NCBI GenBank assembly: GCA_023249475.1 | Contig: JAHFCO010000015.1 | Span: forward strand, 1 to 48,309 | Source of the DNA: Bacillota bacterium | Lineage (GTDB): Bacteria; Bacillota_I; Bacilli_A; Erysipelotrichales; Erysipelotrichaceae | Direction: 5' to 3' | Length of the DNA: 48,309 bases | In this document: positions 16,628-24,615 of the stretch, piece after piece | Layout of the letters: every line of letters starts with the position of its first letter | Position numbering within the stretch: position 1 is the stretch's first letter | Notes under the pieces: generated by a model | Databases searched by the model: none | What the model was told of the DNA's origin: nothing | What the model saw: only the letters and a program-made list of their open reading frames with translations | Translations under genes and position numbers: made by a program

Positions 16628-17401
16628 ATGCAGAAATTCAACTATCACACCCATACCCTCCGTTGCGGCCATGCGGGAGGGGATGACGAACAATACGTCA
16701 AGGCGGCGATCGCGGCCGGATATGAAATCGTCGGGTTCAGCGACCATTCGCCCTATCCCGGGGTCATCCATCCGGGGGACCGGATGCGGATGGACGAGCT
16801 GGACGGATACCTCGCTTCGATCCGGGGATTGAGCGAGAAGTATAGAGACAGGATCGAACTGAAAGTCGGGTTGGAAATCGAGTATTTCCCCGAAATGGAA
16901 GACTTCTACCGCGATTTGAGGAAGATCACGGATTATCTGATCGTCGGCCAGCATAACCGCATCCTGGATGCGATGGAATACGACAAGTGGTGCGACGACG
17001 AGGATGTCCTCTACTATGCCTGGCAGATCCGTCAGTGCGTCGAACACGGCTTAGCGGATATCATCGCCCATCCCGACTATTTCATGTTGGGGCGCAAAGG
17101 ATGGAGCGCGGCCTGTGAAACGGCCGCACGGGACATCTGCGCGGTTTCGCTTCAATACAACATCCCCCTGGAACTCAATCTCAACGGCTTGCGTTACGGG
17201 AAGCAGCATTACGACGATCGTGTTTCGTATCCCTATCCCTATCGTCCGTTTTGGGAAATCATCAGTGAAACCCAGGCGCCGGTCATCTATGGCGTCGATG
17301 CCCACAAACCGATGAATTTCATGGAGAAGGAACGCTATGCGAAAGTCATGGAAGACATCAAGGATTTGAAGTTGAACTTCATCACGGATTTTAGGATCTA
17401 G
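16628..17401 (+). CDS. PHP-domain phosphatase, histidinol-phosphatase (HisK-type) like
   Basis: This 257-residue protein has the PHP metallo-phosphoesterase motifs: NYHTHTLRCGHA at the N-terminus, FSDHSPY near 38, an EIEYFPE metal-ligand segment near 83, VGQHN, IIAHPDYF near 145 and YGVDAHKP near 225. This is the layout of HisK-type histidinol phosphatases, but no other histidine genes are nearby, so another phosphoester may be the substrate. The ATG at 16628 has GAGG upstream and starts exactly at the conserved motif. It is 19 bases from cls and probably shares its transcript. Confidence 0.85.
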   Translation: MQKFNYHTHTLRCGHAGGDDEQYVKAAIAAGYEIVGFSDHSPYPGVIHPGDRMRMDELDGYLASIRGLSEKYRDRIELKVGLEIEYFPEMEDFYRDLRKITDYLIVGQHNRILDAMEYDKWCDDEDVLYYAWQIRQCVEHGLADIIAHPDYFMLGRKGWSAACETAARDICAVSLQYNIPLELNLNGLRYGKQHYDDRVSYPYPYRPFWEIISETQAPVIYGVDAHKPMNFMEKERYAKVMEDIKDLKLNFITDFRI

Positions 17402-17420
17402 GGTAGAGGAGGGGGAGCCT

Positions 17421-18950
17421 ATGCGTCGTTTTTTCGGTTTTTTCGTCAGTAAACCGTTTACCATCCTGTTCATGATCCTGGCCGAACTCGGTCTTCTTTA
17501 CTATGTCGTCTATACCTTCAGCGTACGCTTCGTGACGCTGTATAATTTTCTGGTCGTGCTAAGCGTCATCATCGTCGTCTACCTCATCAACCGCAACGAC
17601 AATCCGTCCTACAAGCTTTCCTGGGCGGTGTTCATCCTGGCCTTGCCTTTATTCGGTGGCTTGACCTATCTTCTTTTCGGGGGGAGGAAAATCCCCAGGG
17701 CGCTGCGTGCCGGGATGATCCGCAACAACCCCGAAGGCGAACCGATCCTGAAACAGGATGAAGCCGTGCTCGAAGAAGTCGTCGCCGGCGACCCGTCGTT
17801 CGAACGACAGATCCACTATATCCTGCGCAATACCGGCATGCCGGTCTACGCCAACACCGAGACGACGTATTTCCCGATCGGGGAAGAGAAGTTCAAGGCG
17901 ATGAAAGAAGAATTGCTGAAAGCGACGAAATTCATCTTCATCGAATACTTCATCATCAACACCGGCTTCATGTGGGATTCGATCGAAGAAATCCTGAAGA
18001 TGAAAGTGAAGGAAGGGGTGGATGTCCGCGTTATCTACGACGACGGGGGTTCCATCCGGCTTCCCAGGGGGTTTCTGCGCCGATTGCGTTCCCTCGGAAT
18101 CAAGGCTTATCGCTTCAATCCGATGTCGGCCACCTTGGCGATCCAGATGAACAACCGCGACCACCGCAAGATCTGCGTCATCGACGGAAAGGTCGGTTTC
18201 GTGGGCGGCATCAACCTGGCCGACGAATACATCAACAAGAAACTCCGTTTCGGACACTGGAAGGATTGCGCCGTGATGCTGAAGGGGGAAGCGGTCTTCA
18301 GTCTGACCGTCATGTTCCTGCAGTTCTACCATTACCTTTCAAAGACTAAAGAAGATTATCTGAACTACCGTGCGGATTTCTCAAGCGATCCGGTCGAAAG
18401 CAAAGGCTATGTCCAACCCTTCACCGACAGTCCGACCGATGAGGAATTGGTCAGCGAAACCACCCACCTCAACATGATCAACGCCGCGCGGCGCTACATC
18501 TATATCATGACCCCGTATCTGGTCATCGGACACGAGATGACGCAGGCGCTCATCACCGCTGCAAAAAGCGGGGTGGACGTGAAGATCATGGTTCCGCACA
18601 TCCCCGACAAGTGGTATGTGTTCGCCGTGACGCAAAGCAGTTATGAAGAATTCACCAAGAACGGGGTGAAGATCTATGAATACGAACCCGGGTTCCTGCA
18701 TTCCAAGGTCATGGTCAGCGACGACAAGGCGGCGATCATCGGAACCTCCAACCTGGATTTCAGAAGCTACTACCTCCATTTCGAATGCGGGATCCTCTTT
18801 ACGGACCATCCCGTCCTTCGCGAAGTCAAACGCGACTTCGTCGATACTTTGCAGAACTGCATCGAAGTCACCTACGAAGATTGCCTGAAAGTGAATTTCT
18901 TCGTCAAGCTGGGACGCGCGATCCTGAAACTCTTCAGCGCATTATTATAA
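17421..18950 (+). CDS. cls: Cardiolipin synthase
   Basis: This 509-residue membrane enzyme condenses phosphatidylglycerol into cardiolipin. Two N-terminal membrane hairpins cover about residues 10-80 and are followed by the PLDc_N-type region. The two HKD phospholipase-D motifs are DHRKICVIDGKVGFVGG (near 250) and LHSKVMVSDDKAAIIG (near 430). Length and both motifs are normal. A GAGGAGGGGG ribosome site precedes the ATG. It lies between a PHP phosphatase and a patatin gene, which suggests a lipid-linked unit. Confidence 0.95.
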   Translation: MRRFFGFFVSKPFTILFMILAELGLLYYVVYTFSVRFVTLYNFLVVLSVIIVVYLINRNDNPSYKLSWAVFILALPLFGGLTYLLFGGRKIPRALRAGMIRNNPEGEPILKQDEAVLEEVVAGDPSFERQIHYILRNTGMPVYANTETTYFPIGEEKFKAMKEELLKATKFIFIEYFIINTGFMWDSIEEILKMKVKEGVDVRVIYDDGGSIRLPRGFLRRLRSLGIKAYRFNPMSATLAIQMNNRDHRKICVIDGKVGFVGGINLADEYINKKLRFGHWKDCAVMLKGEAVFSLTVMFLQFYHYLSKTKEDYLNYRADFSSDPVESKGYVQPFTDSPTDEELVSETTHLNMINAARRYIYIMTPYLVIGHEMTQALITAAKSGVDVKIMVPHIPDKWYVFAVTQSSYEEFTKNGVKIYEYEPGFLHSKVMVSDDKAAIIGTSNLDFRSYYLHFECGILFTDHPVLREVKRDFVDTLQNCIEVTYEDCLKVNFFVKLGRAILKLFSALL

Positions 18951-18962
18951 AAGGAGAACCCC

Positions 18963-19814
18963 ATGAACATCGCATTGGTATTGGAAGGCGGCGGCCTACG
19001 CGGAAGTTACACCGCCGGCGTCTTGGTTTGGTTGATCGAGCAGGGCATCGAAGCGGATACGGTCGTCGGGATTTCAAGCGGCGCCATGCATGCCTGCCAT
19101 TATGTGTTGAAAGACATCGAGGCACTGAAACTGACCTCGATGAAATATGCTTCCCATAAACATAACGTCGGATGGTATCCGCTCTTGCATGAAGGACAGC
19201 CGGTCGGATACGACTTCCTTTTCGAAACGGTCATCAAGGAAATTTTGAAATTCGATGTGAATAAACTGCGTGCCCAAAAACAAGCGGTCGAGTTCGGGGT
19301 CTATGACTTAAGCATCCAGAAAACCATCTGGAAAAACCAGTTCACCATGGACGATGACATCCGATTCCTAAAGGCCGCATGTACGCTTCCTTTAGCCGGA
19401 CGCAACGTCAAGGTCGGCGATACCTATTATCTTGACGGAGGCGTCACCACGATGGTCCCGATCGGTCGGGCGAAGGAACTGGGCGCCGAGAAATTCCTGG
19501 TCGTCGTCACCAAAGACCCCGGTTTCGTCCGCAAACCCAATAGCCCTTTCCTTCAATTCATTTTGGATCTGATGTACTTCAAATACAAAACGCTGCTGAA
19601 GGATTTCCGTGCCCGGACGCAAGTCTACTACGACGAGATGAACGAAGTGCGCGCCCTGCAAGATGAAGGCAAAGCCATCCTCCTGCAACCGACGCGCGAC
19701 TGCGGGGTCAAACGTTTCTCCGGGACCGAACAACAGATCATCGACATGTTCAATCTCGCCAAGGAAGACTGTGAGAACCGTAAGGAAGAACTCCTTGCGT
19801 TCTTTGCGAAGTAA
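18963..19814 (+). CDS. Patatin-like phospholipase
   Basis: This 283-residue protein shows the patatin oxyanion loop EGGGLRGSYTAGVL at residues 8-21, the nucleophile serine in GISSGAMHA (G-x-S-x-G, near 37-41) and the catalytic Asp in LDGGV near 160. It belongs with bacterial patatins of the YjjU/RssA type, presumed to cleave acyl esters of membrane lipids. AAGGAG precedes the start. It follows cls by 12 bases, so remodelling of cardiolipin or phosphatidylglycerol is a reasonable but unproven role. Confidence 0.9.
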   Translation: MNIALVLEGGGLRGSYTAGVLVWLIEQGIEADTVVGISSGAMHACHYVLKDIEALKLTSMKYASHKHNVGWYPLLHEGQPVGYDFLFETVIKEILKFDVNKLRAQKQAVEFGVYDLSIQKTIWKNQFTMDDDIRFLKAACTLPLAGRNVKVGDTYYLDGGVTTMVPIGRAKELGAEKFLVVVTKDPGFVRKPNSPFLQFILDLMYFKYKTLLKDFRARTQVYYDEMNEVRALQDEGKAILLQPTRDCGVKRFSGTEQQIIDMFNLAKEDCENRKEELLAFFAK

Positions 19815-19832
19815 CGCAAAAAGGAGGTCGCC

Positions 19833-20444
19833 ATGGTTAAAAACTACCGGATTCAAAACGCGAACGCCCCGAAGGAACAACTGGGCGATATCGCTTCGTT
19901 TCTCCGGATGAGTCTGGATTCGCATCAAATCATCACCCTTTTCACCAACGACCTCGATCCCAATCAGTTCACCTGCGGGATCGTCGCAGCGCTGTCGGAG
20001 ACCGGCGTGGTCTTCTCGCGGATCGACCTCTACGGATCCAACGACGGGATCGCTTGTCTCCCTGTCGACATCATCTACCGGGTCGAAGCCGACACCCCGC
20101 TGATCCAACGGGTCGCGACCTTGTGGAAACTCAACAGTGAAGAAAGCGGCGTCTATGGTTCTGCAGGCAGCGAACTGTTACGGGGCTTCCTGAAGCAAGC
20201 CTACGACGCTCAGAAAGTCGTCTCCATGGAAATCATGGATAGCCGCCGCTACGATGTTTGCGGTCTGATCGGGAAGTTGGATGAGACCTTTGTCAACGTG
20301 AACCTGCTGGATGGCAACGGCAACCCGATGGGGAGCAGTCTGGTCCTCATCGAAAGCATCACCCAGGTCGTCATGGACGCGAAGGAAGAACACACGATCC
20401 AACGTCTGTACGAGTATCAGAAGAGGGTCGGGAACTTGACGTAA
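19833..20444 (+). CDS. Unknown protein with two copies of a small beta-rich repeat
   Basis: I do not recognise this 203-residue protein. It contains an internal duplication. Residues about 30-98 (from QIITLF to RVATLW) and about 127-196 (from KVVSME to RLYEYQ) align with matching positions for Phe/Tyr-x-x-Cys-Gly, Leu-x-Glu-Thr-x-Val, Asp, two Gly, Ile and Ile-Gln-Arg. Alternating hydrophobic residues suggest strands, so each repeat may be a small barrel of Sm or SH3 type; this fold is a guess. There is no signal peptide or membrane span. It is the last gene of the PHP-cls-patatin unit (18 bases after patatin, AAGGAGG upstream) and ends at a terminator. Confidence 0.7.
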   Translation: MVKNYRIQNANAPKEQLGDIASFLRMSLDSHQIITLFTNDLDPNQFTCGIVAALSETGVVFSRIDLYGSNDGIACLPVDIIYRVEADTPLIQRVATLWKLNSEESGVYGSAGSELLRGFLKQAYDAQKVVSMEIMDSRRYDVCGLIGKLDETFVNVNLLDGNGNPMGSSLVLIESITQVVMDAKEEHTIQRLYEYQKRVGNLT

Positions 20445-20445
20445 C

Positions 20446-20470
20446 AAAAGGGGCGCACATCGCCCCTTTT
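20446..20470 (+). terminator. Intrinsic terminator after the cls-patatin operon
   Basis: A 10-base stem AAAAGGGGCG / CGCCCCTTTT with a 5-base loop; its T-run forms part of the right arm. It is symmetrical enough to work on both strands. Confidence 0.85.
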
Positions 20471-20494
20471 CGTTTGTGTGTTTCATAAATCCGG

Positions 20495-20536
20495 GGGAAA
20501 CGATGGAAATCCCGGTCATTCTTTCCATCGTTTCCC
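20495..20536. repeat. Perfect 15-base inverted repeat upstream of the HAD gene
   Basis: GGGAAACGATGGAAA (20495-20509) and its exact reverse complement (20522-20536) flank a 12-base loop. No T-run follows on either side, and a normal terminator already lies 25 bases upstream, so this is not an ordinary terminator. It sits 55-97 bases before the ATG of the HAD gene and could be an operator, an RNA stem in the leader, or a small mobile-repeat unit. Confidence 0.8.
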
Positions 20537-20591
20537 GACGCACTATGAAAATGTAGCTCCTTTCGATAGAATGGACCCACGGAGGTTCACG

Positions 20592-21410
20592 ATGGGAAAA
20601 ATACGATTCATCGCCATGGATGTGGACGGCACCCTGGTCGATCAAGATAAGAAGATCAGACCGTTCACGAAAGAAACCCTATTGAAGGCGCAGGAAGCCG
20701 GATATACCTTGATCCTGGCTTCGGGCCGACCGGAAAACGGGCTTCAATCCTATCGGAAAGAATTGGAGATGGACCGCTATGGCGGTCTGCTTGTGGCGTA
20801 TAACGGAAGCAAGGTCATCCAAGTGCCGGGGGACAAGGTCCTCTACAATCAAGCGTTGACCCATGAAGCGACGATGAAGGTGCTTGACCACGTCAAGAAC
20901 TTCGAGGTCACCGTGATGATCGACAACGGTTCGAAACTGTTCACGGAGAACCTGGACGGGGTGAACGTGGCGAAGGAAGCCAAGAACAACGCGCTCGAGG
21001 TGGTACGGGTCGACGATCTGAAGGCGATCCTCGACGGTGACCTCAACAAAATCCTGACCAGCGGGAAACCCGAGTACTTGCGCAGCGTGTTCGATGAACT
21101 GTACGCCCCGTTTCGCAGCGAACTCAACTGTATGTTTACGGCGCCGTTCTATGTGGAATTCACCGCGCGGAACGTCGATAAAGGGTTTGCCTTGAAACAT
21201 GTCCTGACCTCGTTGGGGTATGAACGCCGACATCTGATCGCGTTCGGGGATGCGGAGAACGATCTCTCGATGATCGACTTTGCGGGGGTCGGGGTGGCGA
21301 TGGGGAACGCGGTCGAACCGTTGAAAGCCATCGCGGACCATGTGACCCTCAGTAACCTTGACGACGGGATCGCCCATGCGTTACTAAACTATCTGCCTGA
21401 ACTTAACTAA
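20592..21410 (+). CDS. HAD superfamily (Cof-type) phosphatase
   Basis: This 272-residue protein is of the Cof/YidA subgroup (HAD IIB). It has motif I MDVDGTLVD near the start, a type C2 cap, and the C-terminal motif KGFALKHVL...FGDAENDLSMI that positions the metal. These enzymes dephosphorylate small sugar phosphates or cofactors such as FMN or PLP; the exact substrate is not evident. The ATG at 20592 has GGAGG 6 bases upstream; the longer reading from 20478 runs through the inverted repeat and is rejected. A TAGAAT box at 20567-20572 may be its promoter. Confidence 0.9.
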   Translation: MGKIRFIAMDVDGTLVDQDKKIRPFTKETLLKAQEAGYTLILASGRPENGLQSYRKELEMDRYGGLLVAYNGSKVIQVPGDKVLYNQALTHEATMKVLDHVKNFEVTVMIDNGSKLFTENLDGVNVAKEAKNNALEVVRVDDLKAILDGDLNKILTSGKPEYLRSVFDELYAPFRSELNCMFTAPFYVEFTARNVDKGFALKHVLTSLGYERRHLIAFGDAENDLSMIDFAGVGVAMGNAVEPLKAIADHVTLSNLDDGIAHALLNYLPELN

Positions 21411-21413
21411 CAG

Positions 21414-21438
21414 AAAAAAGTCCGATGCGGACTTTTTT
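21414..21438 (+). terminator. Intrinsic terminator after the HAD gene
   Basis: An 11-base stem AAAAAAGTCCG / CGGACTTTTTT with a 3-base loop, ending in T6. It probably works on both strands. Confidence 0.88.
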
Positions 21439-21470
21439 CAGGTTTCACCCGAGAGATATCGATTCTCTAC

Positions 21471-21499
21471 TTGACGCTCCACCCTCCATCAAGTAGAAT
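21471..21499 (+). promoter_or_regulatory. Promoter of the amino-acid permease gene
   Basis: TTGACG (21471-21476), 17-base spacer, TAGAAT (21494-21499): a near-consensus housekeeping promoter 38 bases before the chosen start. Confidence 0.85.
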
Positions 21500-21536
21500 G
21501 AAACAAACTTGTCAAGTTTTCATGAAAGGGATGTAC

Positions 21537-22934
21537 ATGGAGAATCTTCAAAAGAGGAAGTTTGGTTTATTGACGACCACGGCCATGATCGTCGGGATCG
21601 TCATCGGTTCGGGGATCTTTTTCAAGACCGATAACGTTCTGGCAGCCGTGGACGGATCGGTGTTTCTGGGGGTATTGGCATGGATTCTCGGCGGGATCGG
21701 GATCATCTTCGGAGGTCTCACCATCGCCGTCTTGGCCAAGCGCGACGAAAACGTCGGCGGTTTGATCACGTATTGCGAAATGACCTGGGGGAAGACCTTG
21801 GGTTACCTCGCGGGTTGGTTTCAAACGATGTTCTATTATCCGGCGCTGGTCGCCGTCGTTTCCTGGGTCGCCGCGATGTATCTTTCCGAATTGTTCGGAT
21901 GGACCGCGGAGGGCACGTTTTTCGGCGTCGCGGTTTCCTGGGTCCCGGCTTGGGGCTATCCGTTCTCTTTGACCGAATGGGTCGTAACGCTGTTCATCAT
22001 CGTTTTCTTGTTCGTTTTCAATATGTTTTCGACCAAATCGGCCGGTAAGTTCCAAAGTTTCGCGATGATCGTGAAAGTGTCGGCCTTGTTCGTCTTGGCG
22101 TTTGTCGGCTTGGTCTTCGGGAATCCCGTCGAAGTCACCCATTTCGCGGACGCAGGGTTGATCGGTGGCGGGTTCTTCGCCGCCTTGGTCCCGATCGCTT
22201 TCGCCTTCGACGGATGGCAAGTCGCCCCGTCGGTCGCCCATGAAATCAAGAACCCCAAGCGCAATCTGCCGTTGGCACTGACCTTCGCTCCGATTTTAAT
22301 CATGTTGATCTACATCGCGTATTTCGTCGGCATCAACGCCGTCCTGGGTCCGACCCAAGTCATGGAACTCGGCAACAACGCCGTGAGCGTGTTCGCCCAG
22401 AAGTTCTTCGGCAACGTCGGATACCGCGTCGTCCTGGTCGCCGTCGTCCTTTCGGTTCTGGGGACCACCAACGGGTTGATCCTGGGCTACATCCGTCTCC
22501 CGTATGCCCTGGGCCTACGCAACGAGATGTTCTGGAGTGAAAAGTTCGCCAAGCTCAACGTCCGCTTCGATATCCCGCTCTTTTCCGCCGTGTTCACCTT
22601 CGCCGTCAGTCTGTTCTGGCTGCTTCTTCACTTCGCAAGCACCACGGGGGCGATCTTCATGGGATGGACGATGTTCAGCGGGATGTCGGTCGACGAGATC
22701 TCGATCGTCCTCATCTACATCTTCATGATCCTGATCTACTTCGGCGTCTTGAAGCAGTTCCTCCAGAAGAAAACCGATTCCTGGGTCTTCGGCGCACTCT
22801 TCCCGATCCTTGCGATCCTAGGGGCCGCCACGGCGGTCTACGGCGGTTTCCAAAGCCCGAAAGTCGCCGTCTATCTCACGGTTTCCATCCTTGGTATCGT
22901 CGCCGGGTTGCTTGTGAAACCCAAACATTCCTAA
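21537..22934 (+). CDS. APC family amino-acid permease
   Basis: This 465-residue polytopic protein has about 12 hydrophobic segments. The first helix carries the broken-helix motif IVIGSGIFFKTDNVL near residues 20-34, typical of the APC superfamily (LAT/SteT-like amino-acid exchangers). FDGWQVAPSVAHEIKNPKRN near 230 is the conserved region after helix 6. The exact substrate is unknown. The ATG at 21537 has AAAGGG 6 bases upstream; the near-consensus promoter at 21471-21499 rules out the longer reading that starts at its -35 box. It is monocistronic, between two terminators. Confidence 0.9.
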   Translation: MENLQKRKFGLLTTTAMIVGIVIGSGIFFKTDNVLAAVDGSVFLGVLAWILGGIGIIFGGLTIAVLAKRDENVGGLITYCEMTWGKTLGYLAGWFQTMFYYPALVAVVSWVAAMYLSELFGWTAEGTFFGVAVSWVPAWGYPFSLTEWVVTLFIIVFLFVFNMFSTKSAGKFQSFAMIVKVSALFVLAFVGLVFGNPVEVTHFADAGLIGGGFFAALVPIAFAFDGWQVAPSVAHEIKNPKRNLPLALTFAPILIMLIYIAYFVGINAVLGPTQVMELGNNAVSVFAQKFFGNVGYRVVLVAVVLSVLGTTNGLILGYIRLPYALGLRNEMFWSEKFAKLNVRFDIPLFSAVFTFAVSLFWLLLHFASTTGAIFMGWTMFSGMSVDEISIVLIYIFMILIYFGVLKQFLQKKTDSWVFGALFPILAILGAATAVYGGFQSPKVAVYLTVSILGIVAGLLVKPKHS

Positions 22935-22948
22935 AATTCCGAAATCCG

Positions 22949-22978
22949 AGCGTCTCCGTTCACAGAGACGCTTTTTTT
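22949..22978 (+). terminator. Intrinsic terminator after the permease gene
   Basis: An 8-base stem AGCGTCTC / GAGACGCT with an 8-base loop and T7. Confidence 0.88.
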
Positions 22979-23045
22979 ATGGTCGAAACGCTAAAAAAGG
23001 GGTATGATAGAAGTATCTAGAGTATCTTGTGAAAGGGGGAAAATC

Positions 23046-23927
23046 ATGAACCCTTGTATCATCACGGACCAAATATCGCAAGATTTTGAGTTTGCGCTCA
23101 ACGCCATCTCGGAAGAGGGGGTCCATCGGATCGAAATCCATTCGCTCTGGGGGAAAACCATCGAAGAACTGGACGATGCTTCCGTCGAAAAAGTGAAGAA
23201 CCTGATGAAGTTCTACGGGATGAGCGTCACCTGTCTGGCGTCGACCTTGTTTATGATGTTGCCGCTGCACGACGACGATGTTTTGACCGATTTCAATCCG
23301 ACCTTCAAAGTCATCAAAGGCGACTTGGCGACCCACATGAAATACCTGCAGTGCGCCATCGATATCGCGCATAAACTCGATTGCCCGCGGATCCGGGTCT
23401 TCCCGTTCCGCGCCCCGGAGAACCGCAAGATGCTGGGGGATAAGTTCGACATCGAAGCGATGGCCATCCTCTTCACCCCCGCCGTCCGTTTGGCGGAAAG
23501 GGAAAACATCACCCTGGTCGTCGAGAACTGCCCCTACTCCCATCTCCCCAAAGGAAAGATGACGGCCGACCTGGTGAAACGCATCGACTCCCCGAATTTC
23601 AGACTGCTCTACGATCCCGCCAACAGTTACCGCGCCAACATCGTCCGCATCCCGTTCCGTTATCTGGAAGGGTCGCTGGTCGAAGAGTTGCGCCTGATCC
23701 TGCCGTGGGTCGATCATCTTCACATCAAAGACTATCACTACGTGGACGGGCTCACCAAACCCTACCTCCATGTCCCCTTAGGCAAAGGGGAAGTGCCCTA
23801 TGCCCAACTTTTGCGGATCCTCCACGACAACGGATACACCGGCGCGCTGAGTTGCGAGCCCGAAGTCGGCTTCGAAGGCACGATGGAGAGTCTGAATACC
23901 CTGCGCAAATTACTACGTACGTTATAA
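23046..23927 (+). CDS. Sugar phosphate isomerase/epimerase (TIM barrel, AP endonuclease 2 family)
   Basis: This 293-residue protein is a xylose-isomerase-like TIM barrel. Metal-binding positions are visible in VVENCPYSH (Glu near 158), LLYDPANSYR (Asp near 193), DHLHIKDYHY (His near 225) and LSCEPEVGFEG (Glu near 265). Members isomerise or epimerise sugars or inositol derivatives; without a catabolic neighbour the substrate cannot be named. The ATG at 23046 has GAAAGGGGG upstream and a TATGAT box at 23003-23008. It converges with the rRNA-modification pair, with a shared terminator between them. Confidence 0.82.
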   Translation: MNPCIITDQISQDFEFALNAISEEGVHRIEIHSLWGKTIEELDDASVEKVKNLMKFYGMSVTCLASTLFMMLPLHDDDVLTDFNPTFKVIKGDLATHMKYLQCAIDIAHKLDCPRIRVFPFRAPENRKMLGDKFDIEAMAILFTPAVRLAERENITLVVENCPYSHLPKGKMTADLVKRIDSPNFRLLYDPANSYRANIVRIPFRYLEGSLVEELRLILPWVDHLHIKDYHYVDGLTKPYLHVPLGKGEVPYAQLLRILHDNGYTGALSCEPEVGFEGTMESLNTLRKLLRTL

Positions 23928-23956
23928 AGCCGGACTCGACGAGCCCGGCTTATTTT
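23927..23956. terminator. Bidirectional terminator between the TIM-barrel gene and the pseudouridine synthase gene
   Basis: A long stem: AAGCCGG (23927-23933) pairs with CCGGCTT (23945-23951), with an inner CTC/GAG extension. T-rich sequence follows on the plus strand and AAAG-rich sequence borders the other side, so it can serve both converging genes. Confidence 0.8.
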
Positions 23957-24615
23957 ATATTGAATTTGGTCCACGGAAGATTGCGCGGCGGATTCGACGT
24001 GAAATCCATGATTTCTTTCGTCACCGGATGAGGGAAGGATAAACGGACCGCCCAAAGCGCGATCTGTTGCCCCGGTTTCGCGTTACGGTTGTAGCGGGCA
24101 TCCCCCCAGAGCGGATTCCCTCGGGATGAAAACTGGACCCGGATCTGATGCGATCGCCCCGTGATCAGCTGGATTTGAATCAGCGACAAGTTCAGATCGT
24201 GCTTGAGGACACGATACGACAACTCCGCATCCTTGCCCTCGGGGTCGTCGCTTCGTACGACCTTCGACGTGTTCGATTTTTCATCTTTCTTCAACGTATC
24301 TTTTAATACCCCTTCATCGGGAAGCTTCCCCTCGACGATGGCCAGGTATTCCTTGGTGATCTCATGTTTGCGGATCGATTCGCTTAATCTCCCCGCGGCC
24401 TTGGACGTCTTCGCCAACACGACGACCCCGCCGACCGGACGATCCAGACGATGGACCAAGCCCAGGTAGATGTTCCCGGTCTTCGCGTATTTTTCCCGCA
24501 AGTATCGCTTGCCCAAGGTCAAGAGGTCGACATCGTGGCTCTCGTCTTCCTGCATCGGTAAATTCGCTTCTTTCACGACCACCAAGAGGTGGTTGTCTTC
24601 ATAAAGGACGTTCAT
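23950..24615 (-). CDS. RNA pseudouridine synthase (RluA/RluD family)
   Basis: This 221-residue protein carries the family signature VHRLDRPVGGVVVLAKT (near 65-80), where the Asp of HRLDRP is the catalytic residue. GRSHQIRVQFSSRGNPLWGD is near the C-terminus. It lacks an N-terminal S4 domain, so it is a short RluA-type enzyme; rRNA or tRNA target unknown. The ATG at 24615 overlaps the methyltransferase stop by 4 bases (ATGA); the longer reading to 24864 lies in the wrong frame of that gene. The pair is a two-gene RNA-modification operon. Confidence 0.9.
   Translation of the reverse strand: MNVLYEDNHLLVVVKEANLPMQEDESHDVDLLTLGKRYLREKYAKTGNIYLGLVHRLDRPVGGVVVLAKTSKAAGRLSESIRKHEITKEYLAIVEGKLPDEGVLKDTLKKDEKSNTSKVVRSDDPEGKDAELSYRVLKHDLNLSLIQIQLITGRSHQIRVQFSSRGNPLWGDARYNRNAKPGQQIALWAVRLSFPHPVTKEIMDFTSNPPRNLPWTKFNIK

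Noticed and set aside
20478-20591. N-terminal extension of the HAD phosphatase
   Set aside because: It would translate the inverted repeat and lacks a ribosome site, whereas GGAGG sits right ahead of ATG 20592.
21439-21470. Possible T-box or riboswitch ahead of the permease
   Set aside because: Only a 5-base AGAGA/TCTCT stem is present and it lies upstream of the promoter, so it would not be in the transcript.
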